A DNA stretch of 64,000 bases, taken from assembly GCF_009674775.1 (NCBI RefSeq), contig NZ_WKKE01000015.1, forward strand, positions 104,794 to 168,793. The letters run 5' to 3'. Both the position numbers and the translations under genes were made by a program. Source of the DNA: Flavobacterium sp. LC2016-23. Its GTDB lineage: Bacteria > Bacteroidota > Bacteroidia > Flavobacteriales > Flavobacteriaceae. The notes beneath the pieces are model-generated. The model was not told the origin of the DNA. It saw nothing but the letters and a program-made list of their open reading frames with translations, and did no database searches. Below, one piece after another: positions 37,501 through 48,431 of the stretch. Within the stretch, counting starts at the first letter, position 1; each line of letters opens with the position of its first letter.

Positions 37501-39248
37501 CGGCAGCCAATCAGTTTTCGCTTCCTCATACGTTAACCGTTACGGCTACTGCATCAAACGGAACAACAGATTCAAAAACATATAGTTTTACCTTAACTTG
37601 TTCAGGTGCAAACTGTCCGAATTCATTGCCTGTAATTACCTGGAATTCACCATCGAATACTACTTTAAACCAAAGTTCTTTCCAGGTGGTGCCAATTTCA
37701 GTTACCGCTGTTGATAGTGACGGATCGGTTTCAGGTGTTACTATTACCATAAACGGGGGTACATTTAACATGACAGCAGGTGCCAATAATATCTATACAT
37801 ATAATTTTACACCAGCTGCTTATCAGGATTATCCGGTTGTAATCAAAGCAACCGATAATAGAGCTGCTGTAACTACCTTAAACAATACGATTAAAATTGC
37901 TCCGGTGAGCACGAATAGATTCATTGCGCTTCCCTCTAAAATTATTTTAGGGTATGCACATTCCTGGGAAAATGCTGGTGCTCCATTTTTATACTTTTCT
38001 CAAATGGTGGGAAGTAAGTTTAACGTAGTAGATTATTCTTTCGTAGAAACAGTGAATCGTGATGGTTACACACCAGTGTTAACTACAAATGATACCAGAT
38101 ATTTGACCAATGGTGTTTTCAATAAGCAATTGTTGAAAAATGATATAAAATCCTTAAGAGATAGCGGCGTTCCTGTTATCGTTTCTATTGGAGGTCAAAA
38201 TGGTCATGTTGTTCTGGACAATGTAGCTCAAAAAAATATTTTTGTTAATGGTCTGAAGGCCATTATTGATGAGTATCAGTTTGATGGAGTTGATATTGAT
38301 TTTGAAGGCGGATCGATGAATTTTAATGCAGGGGGATTAAGAGATATTTCTTATGCGGGTATTTCTGCTTATCCAAGATTAAAAAACGTAGTAGATGCTT
38401 TCAAAGAATTAAAAGCGTACTATGGCCCTGGATTTTTATTAACTGCAGCTCCGGAAACACAATACGTACAAGGAGGATATTCTACCTATACGGATACTTT
38501 TGGTTCTTTCCTGCCAATCATTCAAAACTTGCGTAATGAATTGGATTTGTTAGCGGTACAATTGTATAATACAGGAGGAGAAAACGGATTAGATGGTCAG
38601 TATTATGGTTCAGCTAAAAAAGCAAACATGGTAACAGCCCTGACTGATATGGTGATAAAAGGCTATAACATTGCTACAACAGGAATGCATTTTGATGGTT
38701 TACCGGCCTCAAAAGTTCTGATTGCCTTACCAGCTTGTCCAAGTGCAGCAGGTAGTGGTTATTTAACACCGGCAGAAGGAATTAGTGCTATGCATTATTT
38801 AAGAACCGGAACTACTTTTTCAGGAAGAACATACACTATGCAGCCAGGCGGTCCATATCCTTCTTTAAGAGGTTTAATGACCTGGTCTGTAAACTGGGAT
38901 GCCTCTTCTTGTGGTAATTCATCTGAATTGTCTAAAGCGTATGCCGCTTATTTTGCATCACAGTCAGCAGCAAAAACATTGTCTCTTGACAAAATTGAAG
39001 CGAAGAGTAGCACGATAGCTTATTTTAAAAATGATGCTTTATCGGTTACAAATGAAACCGAGGATATTGCTCAGGTGGATGTATTTAATTCAATCGGACA
39101 ATCTATTGTGAGTCATAAAAATATTCAGAACAATAAAGAAGTACTGCTTCAGAATCAAAGTTTCTCGACTAAACAATTATTTATAGTGATAGTGACGGAC
39201 AAAGCAGGAAATAAAAAATCATTCAAAGTCATGAACTTTTTAAACTAA
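34509..39248 (+). CDS. chiA: Giant multidomain chitinase with two GH18 domains and T9SS type A tail (ChiA)
   Basis: I chose ATG 34509 (MKHYYRLLLLLL), which gives a clean signal peptide; an in-frame ATG at 34470 adds 13 residues. The chain of 1579 residues has an N-terminal GH18 domain (DGFDIDWE, Glu162), three CarboxypepD-like modules, two nearly identical 106-residue modules that probably bind chitin and two Ig-like domains. A second GH18 domain follows (DGVDIDFE, Glu1266) and a type A sorting tail ends in MNFLN. It is secreted by T9SS and attacks crystalline chitin. The layout equals F. johnsoniae ChiA. Confidence 0.93.
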   Translation: MKHYYRLLLLLLFPLLASAQPAHGKKVVGYYAQWSIYARDFNVPKIDGSKLTHLNYSFYGTTYDPAHPENTKLHCLDTYADFEHMEGGIPWDAPVKGNFYDLKKLKEKYPHLKILISVGGWTKGQDLSPIAASPVARAALAADMANFIVTYPFIDGFDIDWEYPLSGGTDGTEVINGAPIPPQKYSPDDNKNLVYLLKAMRQAMPNKLISIAAGNNVRKVAQQYLGPSNRAQYGMTEDISTYCDYITYFGYDFGGNWYDKTCYNAPLYASGNTNDPLYGATQSESLDELTNQYLNVVGFPANKLIMGLPFYGKKFDHVATNSTNGLFVSAPRDIVSGCTNPQNPIGTWDGPAACERSGSIEICDLVGNPVTNSHAYLDPTTMLVTPTAAAAGWVRYFDNTTKVPYLYNATLKQFISYEDKQSMDLKVQYIKSRNLAGGMVWELSQDTRGAIPNSLLTQVDTSFGSVVPGTVSISGSVKNGANLVSNVTVELRNASNVVLQTVVSTGGNFTFSNLTSGQNYILTASKATYTFTPVTLTNVTVNQTAVVINGSQPLYTVSGTVLNGATPVSGVTVTATSGATVLTAVSNASGVYSVAGLTAGLNFTVTAAKTGFSYTPTSTVYTAIDANKTLNFAQGAPVVYYTVSGTVLNGSTPVSGVTVTATSTAGTFTATSNSSGVYSIANLPSGGNYTVTAALAGQTYTPASTVYTNLTANKTLNFSQDVIVVPSNKISGTVKNGSTPVAGAKVEIVLPWTDNTHNWKSVIAITDAQGKYSFDNSVVAGYTTVTSLKLNSWENGETAYFPNNLANFAVPANPTVYNFNTSSTAKSALAAVVNLISGSVKNGTTPVAGAKVEIVLPWTDNTHNWKSVLATTDASGNYTFDNSVVAGYTQILSLKLNSWENGEVTYYPNNLTNFAVPTTPTVYNFNRQAVVATKPVVTITAPTASAIAINLGSAINFVASVGLSAADATTISSVVFSLDGQSLSATNSSGTYTAIWTPAANQFSLPHTLTVTATASNGTTDSKTYSFTLTCSGANCPNSLPVITWNSPSNTTLNQSSFQVVPISVTAVDSDGSVSGVTITINGGTFNMTAGANNIYTYNFTPAAYQDYPVVIKATDNRAAVTTLNNTIKIAPVSTNRFIALPSKIILGYAHSWENAGAPFLYFSQMVGSKFNVVDYSFVETVNRDGYTPVLTTNDTRYLTNGVFNKQLLKNDIKSLRDSGVPVIVSIGGQNGHVVLDNVAQKNIFVNGLKAIIDEYQFDGVDIDFEGGSMNFNAGGLRDISYAGISAYPRLKNVVDAFKELKAYYGPGFLLTAAPETQYVQGGYSTYTDTFGSFLPIIQNLRNELDLLAVQLYNTGGENGLDGQYYGSAKKANMVTALTDMVIKGYNIATTGMHFDGLPASKVLIALPACPSAAGSGYLTPAEGISAMHYLRTGTTFSGRTYTMQPGGPYPSLRGLMTWSVNWDASSCGNSSELSKAYAAYFASQSAAKTLSLDKIEAKSSTIAYFKNDALSVTNETEDIAQVDVFNSIGQSIVSHKNIQNNKEVLLQNQSFSTKQLFIVIVTDKAGNKKSFKVMNFLN
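36697..37290 (+). repeat. Tandem 318-bp module repeat inside chiA
   Basis: Two copies, starting near 36697 and 37015, code for ISGTVKNG-type modules with the shared core KVEIVLPWTDNTHNWKSV. The cores are almost identical at the DNA level, which suggests recent duplication or ongoing gene conversion. Confidence 0.85.
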
Positions 39249-39406
39249 GGTATACGACGAAGAATGGAAAACTTAGAAATAAAAAAATTGGGACGGTTAA
39301 AATTGAGTTTGGTTATTTATTTTTTAATCTGGTTTTTATATTTCGAATAAATGCAGTGAATTGGGGTGATTTGTTATTTGGTTTTCACCTGAAGGAGCGC
39401 ATTATG

Positions 39407-39437
39407 AACCCGACAATTTTATTGTCGGGTTTTTTTA
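39407..39437 (+). terminator. Intrinsic terminator after chiA
   Basis: Arms 39407-39417 and 39421-39431 pair perfectly over 11 bp and are followed by Ts to 39436. It closes the chitin locus. Confidence 0.88.
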
Positions 39438-39448
39438 TAGTTTAAATT

Positions 39449-40009
39449 TTAAAAATTATATCCAATTCTTAAATGTAAATCAACTGTTACTTCACCTTTT
39501 TCGCTATTTATCTTTTCCAGAAAATGTCTGTAACCAACACCAAAACCAGTTTCATAATGAAAATTATTTCCTAAGTTTCGACGAATACCCCATTTTGGAA
39601 TAATAGAAAAAGTACTTATTACATCAACATTGCTGTTGGAAATAACAAATACATCGGATTGGTATTTTAAATTTAGCGCAATAAAATTTGCACTGTTATT
39701 AGCTGTAACTTTATTATTAACAGCTCTTTTTTGAATGTTATAGTAGTATCTGGGTTCTAAAGTAAGAACGGGAACTACGACACTGCCCATTTTGTCATTT
39801 GAATTCCCTCCAAATAGTCCTGCGTCTAATCCTAATTCGCTTTTTAATGACAGATTAGATGATAAGCTGCTTTCATTGTTAATCCAAAAACCTAAAAAAC
39901 CGGCTTGTATGCCGAAAATTGATTTTTCTACCGTTGCTTTTTGCTGCGAAAGAACTTTTCCACCAAATAGCAGCATAAAGAGAAGGGGTATTATTTTTGA
40001 TACTTTCAT
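39449..40009 (-). CDS. Small outer-membrane beta-barrel-like protein
   Basis: The 186-residue protein has a signal peptide (ending KVLSQQ), alternating beta-type stretches and a C-terminal aromatic residue (LHLRIGYNF), as expected of an outer-membrane barrel. It is the last gene of a leftward three-gene unit with a second small barrel (12-bp gap) and a lipoprotein. No function was recognised. Confidence 0.6.
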   Translation of the reverse strand: MKVSKIIPLLFMLLFGGKVLSQQKATVEKSIFGIQAGFLGFWINNESSLSSNLSLKSELGLDAGLFGGNSNDKMGSVVVPVLTLEPRYYYNIQKRAVNNKVTANNSANFIALNLKYQSDVFVISNSNVDVISTFSIIPKWGIRRNLGNNFHYETGFGVGYRHFLEKINSEKGEVTVDLHLRIGYNF

Positions 40010-40021
40010 AGTTTTATATTA

Positions 40022-40588
40022 TTAATAAATTTCTATTCCCAATTTAAATCCGGCACTTTCAATATTATGATAATCTACTTTTTGATTGGATTGATTAATA
40101 AATGTTTTGTATAAATTTTGATGGGAATAACACAATTCAAAACTGCCCAGAACCTTTTTTAAAATTACGAATCTGTAGCCTACTCCTATTCGCATTAGAA
40201 CACCGAATTTTTCAACTTGTCCCAAATGCCCCCCTAAATCAAAAGAGGTTGATAAACTTTCTTTTGTATCGTTTAAAACCCATTTAATCCCGCCAGTAAC
40301 CGGGATATAATCAATTTTGGGCTGATTTATAAATTCGTATCCACTTCCTGCCCTAAAAGCAAAGTGTTTTGAAATATAGTAGTCTAAATGTATACTAGTC
40401 CCCAGTATTTTAGATTTAGTACTAGTTTCAGAAATCTCATTATGTTCTGAAGGTATCCTAAAATCGTAAGGGAACAGGATTAGGGTTGAAGCCTCGACAC
40501 TAATTCCCCGATCTTTAAATTCTCTATTTTGAGAATGAACTATTATTGGAATTAATAGTATAATCTTAAAAAACCATTTTAAATCCAT
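40022..40588 (-). CDS. Second small outer-membrane barrel-like protein
   Basis: The 188-residue protein begins MDLKWFFKIILLIPIIVHSQ, a signal peptide, and continues with amphipathic beta stretches (GVLMRIGVGYRFVILKK), ending KLGIEIY. It overlaps the end of the lipoprotein gene by 23 bp, so the two are probably translated together. The function is not known. Confidence 0.6.
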   Translation of the reverse strand: MDLKWFFKIILLIPIIVHSQNREFKDRGISVEASTLILFPYDFRIPSEHNEISETSTKSKILGTSIHLDYYISKHFAFRAGSGYEFINQPKIDYIPVTGGIKWVLNDTKESLSTSFDLGGHLGQVEKFGVLMRIGVGYRFVILKKVLGSFELCYSHQNLYKTFINQSNQKVDYHNIESAGFKLGIEIY

Positions 40589-42152
40589 GCCATGTTATAT
40601 TTTTTTTAGCCATTCCATATATGTTTATTCCTGTAACTTTTGGGTTTTTAAAATCAAATTTTAATTCATTAAAACCAGTGTTAATTTTAAAATCACCGCC
40701 ATTTCCAACTCCGAAATTATACGTTATTTTCGGACTGACGATTCCCCAATCAAAGTTCTTTTGTATATCAGAACAATTAGTGCATCTCGTACCTAAATTA
40801 TAGTATTGCACAATTGATTGTCCTCTTTGATTTATTATAACACCAACTTCATCCATTGGTTTGTTTAGTGATTTCATAATCTTTTCTGCCTGTCCGTAAA
40901 TTGATCCGTAGAACAATTTACGGATTTGATATTCGGTAAGGTCTTTACCTATGAAATCTGCAGCAACTTCGATTACCAAATCAAGATTTTTAATTGGTAA
41001 ATTCGGTATTGGCTTATTTGTTCCTGCATATATTGCATTGTTGTAACTGTTTAAACTTGTATAGAGTTTTCCAGTATCTGTGACGTAGTAATTTACTATC
41101 ATGCTATTGGTGGTGTTGTTAAAAACTTTTGAATTATCAAAAAACCAGGTTACACTATTTACTCCCAAAGCAACTTCATCTGCTCTTTCTTCTCTCCAAA
41201 TTCCAGTCCATCCTCTAAATTGATGTTTTACTTTCACTCCAATCGAATAAGCTAAAAATAAATTTACATTATAATATTTTAGTTTTACGCGACGTTTACG
41301 CTCATAATTTGTTGTACAAACTTTAGTTTCTCCAAAAAGATTGGCTAACCAAGGGTCATTCGGATTACAAGTCGAAAGATTATTAACCGCATCATTGAAA
41401 ATGGGCTCTTGTACCGCCGTAACACTTTCCATTGAAATAGATTTATCAAAATTATTTTTAGAATTTTTCGAAATCTTGTCACCCTCTTTAATGTCTATAA
41501 AGGAGCTGACATGGGATGTTACTTGTTTTAGCCCACCATTTGAATTAAAACTGGGATAACGCTGAGTAATCCCGATTTCTCCAATATCTCCAAGCGAGTT
41601 AATTTGATTGACTTGCATGAAATTATAAATTTCATTTACATATTCTTTATTTGCGAATAAGAGTCCATATTCTGTGTATACATATATAATATCTCCTACT
41701 TGTATTTCTCCATTTTCATTCAGTAAACTTTGAAATAAGTCATCTCCAAGTATATCATCCAATTCATCATAGTGTTCTATAATTGTTTCGTCTGTTAAGG
41801 AAGCATTTTTCCTGTTTAAGGATTTTGACGAATAGTTTTTTTTAATTTTATCAAAGTGCCTTTGTATTTCAGTAATTTCTGTGTGATCATTTACAATTGG
41901 TTTTAAAGAATAAAAATCTTTTTTATAAAAATCTTTTTCTAGAAGGGAAGCTATTTCATCACTGCTTTGATTTTTGGATTTATTATAAAAATCATGAAAA
42001 ACAGTTTTATCTGGAAAAGATATTCGTCCATTTTCAACCGTAATTTGTTTTGCTGAATTACTCTTATTAAATAAGTCTTTACTATTATCATGTTCGCAAG
42101 AAGTACAACAAATAGTCAATAATAAAATTAAAATGTATTTTTCGGCCTTCAT
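40566..42152 (-). CDS. Large hypothetical lipoprotein
   Basis: The 528-residue protein has a lipobox (CTSC, Cys19) and no family I can name. The middle part contains GEIQVGDIIYVYTEYGLLFA, a segment met in other unnamed Bacteroidota surface lipoproteins, and the C-terminal third is beta-rich with Cys pairs (RCTNCSD). It is the first gene of the leftward unit with two barrel-like proteins, divergent from an XRE gene. The coding sequence is AT-rich. A surface or toxin-like role is possible but unproven. Confidence 0.6.
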   Translation of the reverse strand: MKAEKYILILLLTICCTSCEHDNSKDLFNKSNSAKQITVENGRISFPDKTVFHDFYNKSKNQSSDEIASLLEKDFYKKDFYSLKPIVNDHTEITEIQRHFDKIKKNYSSKSLNRKNASLTDETIIEHYDELDDILGDDLFQSLLNENGEIQVGDIIYVYTEYGLLFANKEYVNEIYNFMQVNQINSLGDIGEIGITQRYPSFNSNGGLKQVTSHVSSFIDIKEGDKISKNSKNNFDKSISMESVTAVQEPIFNDAVNNLSTCNPNDPWLANLFGETKVCTTNYERKRRVKLKYYNVNLFLAYSIGVKVKHQFRGWTGIWREERADEVALGVNSVTWFFDNSKVFNNTTNSMIVNYYVTDTGKLYTSLNSYNNAIYAGTNKPIPNLPIKNLDLVIEVAADFIGKDLTEYQIRKLFYGSIYGQAEKIMKSLNKPMDEVGVIINQRGQSIVQYYNLGTRCTNCSDIQKNFDWGIVSPKITYNFGVGNGGDFKINTGFNELKFDFKNPKVTGINIYGMAKKNITWHGFKMVF

Positions 42153-42200
42153 AAATTGTGAGTTTATAATTGTTAATTCGTCAAAATTAAAACTACACTC

Positions 42201-42217
42201 ACTTATATTTTATAAGT
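42201..42217. promoter_or_regulatory. Palindrome between the lipoprotein and XRE genes, operator candidate
   Basis: ACTTATA (42201-42207), three Ts and TATAAGT (42211-42217) form a perfect palindrome in the 124-bp divergent gap. XRE proteins usually bind such sites next to their own gene. Confidence 0.5.
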
Positions 42218-42276
42218 TTTACTTTACAATTATAATTTATTTGTGTAAATTATCTCTTATTTTTGTAAGAAAAAAA

Positions 42277-42636
42277 ATGCTTTTAGAAAATTTACGTAAG
42301 ATTAGAATTATCAAGGGATTTTCTCAGGACTATGTAGCGGATCTGTTAAACATATCTCAGGCGGCGTATTCTGATATAGAGAGAGGTAAGACGAAGATTA
42401 ATTTTGAAAAATTAAAAAAAATAGCTGCCATTTTTGATCTTGAAGTTAGTAGTATAATAGACTTCCATGAAACTCAGAAGCTGGATAAATTAGTTGCTGA
42501 TCGTGTTAATACAAATCCGGACGAAATGAAAACGATAATAGATCATTTCGATAAAGAGAGACAATTGTACCAGGAACAAATAGACATTTTAAAAAATGAA
42601 ATAACTTATCTGAGAAATAAATTGGACAAAAAATAA
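42277..42636 (+). CDS. XRE-family transcriptional regulator
   Basis: I chose ATG 42277 (MLLENLRKIR), which starts right at the HTH domain; the longer reading from 42133 begins with a hydrophobic, AT-rich stretch unlike any regulator. The 119-residue protein has an HTH_3 domain at 5-60 (GFSQDYVADLLNISQAAYSDIERGK) and a C-terminal coiled coil (about 85-119) for dimerisation. It is divergent from the lipoprotein unit and probably controls it and itself. Confidence 0.85.
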   Translation: MLLENLRKIRIIKGFSQDYVADLLNISQAAYSDIERGKTKINFEKLKKIAAIFDLEVSSIIDFHETQKLDKLVADRVNTNPDEMKTIIDHFDKERQLYQEQIDILKNEITYLRNKLDKK

Positions 42637-42753
42637 ATAGGATTGAATCAGAAAGTTAAGAGGATATAATTATAAAAATTTCGTTTAATGTTTGTTAAAG
42701 AGAAATCTGATTTTTAAGTACTTTTACATCTCAATAATGATATTAAAAATTTC

Positions 42754-45507
<2,754 letters not shown>

Positions 45508-45558
45508 TTCGTGTGGTCGTAAAGAATCAATACTAATTTAAGGATTAGAAATATTTAG

Positions 45559-45600
45559 AAAACACTTGCAAAAATCGTTTTGCAAGTGTTTTTTCTTTTT
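45559..45600 (+). terminator. Intrinsic terminator after the ABC-F gene
   Basis: Arms 45559-45573 and 45578-45592 pair perfectly over 15 bp with a 4-nt loop and are followed by T-rich sequence. Confidence 0.9.
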
Positions 45601-45662
45601 ACAGGTCTTTGTGGTTAAACCAGTTCTTTTTAGTATGGCAACTCTCAGCACTTATTAAGTAC

Positions 45663-46907
45663 TTATTTTTTAGTATAAATAATCCCTGACTTAATAGTTA
45701 TAAAACCATCTTTTAAGTTTTCGATGTTTTGTACGGGATCTGAATTAGTAATATAAATATCTGCACGTTTACCCGCTTCCAGAACACCTCTGTCTTTCAG
45801 TCCAATGCTTTCTGCTCCGATTTTAGTAGCACTTATCAATGCATCCTTATTGCTGAAATTACAGTCAGTAGTTAGTATTTTTATTTCTTTGAATAACGGA
45901 GTAGTGCCGGCTTCTTCAAATAAGTACGGCCAGTCTGTTCCTGTCGATACTTTTACTCCAAGTTCATGAGCTCTTTTGGTTATTTTCATACCATCAAAAA
46001 AATTGTTGTTTTTTCCCATATAGTTGGTGGCATCGAGTATAATAGTGTTGGCTTTCAGGAGAAGTAAAAGTTTATCCAGTTTTTGGGTATCAATGGCAGG
46101 TGGTTTTTTATGATGCTCCGTCTTTCCTTCCGAAAAATCGTAAGGAATGTCAAAGGCGTGTGACATGGAGTTTACTTTTGCGCTGGCGACAGCGGTTGGG
46201 GTTGCAGGAAATACTGCTGCATGGCTCCAGCTTTGTAATCTTTGCCTTTTGGCCTCTTTTACAATTTTTTTAATGATATTGTGACTTAGATCATTATATA
46301 TTTTTATTCCCGTTACACCTGCGCCTTTAGCTTCTGCTACGGCCATTTTAATATCTGTTGTGTCGGTGATAGTACGTTCCCATGGTGAATCTTTATCTTC
46401 TTTAGAATGCTTTCTCATTAAATTAAAATAAGCTGGCCCTGCAAATTGTACAGCATAAAAAATAGAAGGAGCAGGCAACTGATTCAGCTTACTGGCACGT
46501 TTGTAATCGGCCAGGATAATAGCGTTACCTGTCATATCCCTTACTGTTGTGATACCGGCATATATCATCCTGGAAAGCTGGTCCTTCATATATTGATTAT
46601 TCTTTTCCCTATCGGGATCAGGTGCCGTTGCCAAATGTACATGTGTATCTATTAATCCGGGTAGTACATACTTTCCGGTGATGTCAATGATAATTGCTCC
46701 AACATATTCACTTATATTATCATCATGTAAAATTGCTGTAATTGTAGCGTCAGTGATTACTAAGCTGCCTTTGTGTAATTCAAATTTATCATTAAAGATA
46801 AATCCATTCTTTAGTATGGTAACTTTAGGGATTTCCTTGCGTTGGGCGTTTGCTGTTATTATGGTAACCAGAGAAAACATAAAAAGAAGAACTATTTCTT
46901 TTTTCAT
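45663..46907 (-). CDS. Exported amidohydrolase (imidazolonepropionase/prolidase-like)
   Basis: The 414-residue protein has a signal peptide (ending ANAQ) and the metal-binding set of the amidohydrolase superfamily: His89 and His91 (DTHVHL), Lys202 (GIKIYND), His229, His250 and Asp325 (TGTDWPY). The enzyme is probably periplasmic and could hydrolyse a peptide or cyclic amide. It is the last gene of a leftward operon behind SusC and SusD, so the substrate may be what that pair imports. The exact reaction cannot be told from sequence. Confidence 0.85.
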   Translation of the reverse strand: MKKEIVLLFMFSLVTIITANAQRKEIPKVTILKNGFIFNDKFELHKGSLVITDATITAILHDDNISEYVGAIIIDITGKYVLPGLIDTHVHLATAPDPDREKNNQYMKDQLSRMIYAGITTVRDMTGNAIILADYKRASKLNQLPAPSIFYAVQFAGPAYFNLMRKHSKEDKDSPWERTITDTTDIKMAVAEAKGAGVTGIKIYNDLSHNIIKKIVKEAKRQRLQSWSHAAVFPATPTAVASAKVNSMSHAFDIPYDFSEGKTEHHKKPPAIDTQKLDKLLLLLKANTIILDATNYMGKNNNFFDGMKITKRAHELGVKVSTGTDWPYLFEEAGTTPLFKEIKILTTDCNFSNKDALISATKIGAESIGLKDRGVLEAGKRADIYITNSDPVQNIENLKDGFITIKSGIIYTKK

Positions 46908-46947
46908 TTAAGAAGGTTTTAAGTGTTAGACAAGCAAAATTTTGGGA

Positions 46948-46991
46948 TTCCGGAAACCAGAGTTATGGATATATAAACTCTGGCTCCGGAA
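46948..46991 (-). other. Intercistronic hairpin between susD 3 and the amidohydrolase gene
   Basis: Arms 46948-46964 and 46976-46991 pair over about 16 bp with one bulge. No T-run follows on the minus strand, so it may set mRNA stability or partial read-through. Confidence 0.5.
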
Positions 46992-47019
46992 ATGACTAGT
47001 AGTTCTAAATCAATGTGTT

Positions 47020-48420
47020 CTAATATCCGGGATTTGGCTTAATGCCCGAACGGTCTATTTCTGTTTGGGGAATCGGCAAAGCAAACCGATTTGCATCAGC
47101 GGGTAAACCCGTACCATCTGCTCTTGTAAAACCCAGTCCCAGTCTTTTAAGGTCTGTAAACCTGAAACCTTCAAAAGCGAGTTCTCTTCTTCGTTCGTTT
47201 AAAATTTCGCTGCTAAGATCATTTCCTGAATAATTGCCCAAACCACGGGCATTTCTTAGTTTATTTAGATTTGTTAATGCTGCCGTGTTATTGTTTTCGC
47301 GTAGATATGATTCTGCCAGTATAAGATATAATTCAGGGACTCTGATTAGTTTCAAATCTATGTTTCCCGGGTCAAATGCCGCCGCATTAGTGGTTCTTGT
47401 TCCTGCTTGTTTTTTAGGGTAATAGCTTCCTTTTACTGTGGGATGATTTTTAAAATATACCGTAAATCGAATGTCTTTCGTCTTGTCGTACAGATTTATT
47501 AAATCAGTAGATACCAAGTACGGATAACTCGAATAAACAGGTATGGCCAGAAGTGCGGCAGTTTGTCCGGTCTCGGTTTTTTCAAAACGGATTCTGAAAA
47601 TAATTTCGTTAGATTCATCTTTGTCCCATTCTTTTTCTAAAGCAGTTAAAGTGTTTTCTAATTTATATCTGTTGTCTGTTAACGCCAGGCTGGCATTAAC
47701 AATAGCATTTTTATAATCAGCGGTTTCATGATACACTCTGGCCAATAATGCATAAATAGCTGTTTTTGATATTCGGTACGAATTCGCCGTATTGTTTGCT
47801 AATGCTGCAGCTTCCTTTAAATCTGCCAGAACATAACCAATAACTTCCTGCGTGGTGTTTCTGGGTTTGATTGTGAGCAAAGCATCAGTTTCAAACCGGT
47901 AAGGAACAGCCAATGCGGTTGTACCGCTATTATAAGCCGGAGCATAAAACCGATATAAATTGTAGTATAATAAAGCGCGTAATCCCAGTGCTTCACCCAA
48001 AAAGACATCTTTATTTTTTAAGGAACTCGATCTCGCCTGCCTAATGATCGTGTTTACATTATTGATGGCCTGATAAGAAATTCTCCAAAACCCTTCTATT
48101 CCTCCCGTTGAACCATTGTAAGCCAACGGATATAAGGTTTCAACACTATTGTCAAAAGAATAATCATTTGGGCTTGATGAGGCCAGAAGATCGTCACTAA
48201 TGGCCTCAGGAATCGTATAAATGCCAAACGAATACCCATTGAAGTCTTGTTTCATAAGACCATAAACACCATCCAAAGCACTTCTGAAACCTCCCTCGGT
48301 CTGAAGCAGGGTACCGGGAGCTAATTCGTCCAGCGGTTGTTTGTTTATAATATCATCAGAACAACTGCTAAAAAAAATAAACACTGCTGCAGTAAAAAGT
48401 AATTTTATATTTGTTTTCAT
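47020..48420 (-). CDS. SusD-like lipoprotein 3 (RagB/SusD)
   Basis: The 466-residue protein has a lipobox (FFSSC) and SusD-type motifs: IINKQPLDELAPGTLLQ after the anchor, TPR-like helices, and the end LNERRRELAFEGFRFTDLKR with ALPIPQTEID. It is the partner of SusC 3, 11 bp upstream of it in the operon. It is of the classical SusD/RagB branch, unlike the two chitin-locus SusD proteins. Confidence 0.93.
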   Translation of the reverse strand: MKTNIKLLFTAAVFIFFSSCSDDIINKQPLDELAPGTLLQTEGGFRSALDGVYGLMKQDFNGYSFGIYTIPEAISDDLLASSSPNDYSFDNSVETLYPLAYNGSTGGIEGFWRISYQAINNVNTIIRQARSSSLKNKDVFLGEALGLRALLYYNLYRFYAPAYNSGTTALAVPYRFETDALLTIKPRNTTQEVIGYVLADLKEAAALANNTANSYRISKTAIYALLARVYHETADYKNAIVNASLALTDNRYKLENTLTALEKEWDKDESNEIIFRIRFEKTETGQTAALLAIPVYSSYPYLVSTDLINLYDKTKDIRFTVYFKNHPTVKGSYYPKKQAGTRTTNAAAFDPGNIDLKLIRVPELYLILAESYLRENNNTAALTNLNKLRNARGLGNYSGNDLSSEILNERRRELAFEGFRFTDLKRLGLGFTRADGTGLPADANRFALPIPQTEIDRSGIKPNPGY

Positions 48421-48431
48421 AATCTTTTGTA

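Noticed and set aside
42133..42276. N-terminal extension of the XRE regulator
   Set aside because: The 48 extra residues are hydrophobic, come from AT-rich intergenic DNA with a palindrome, and precede a normal HTH start at 42277.
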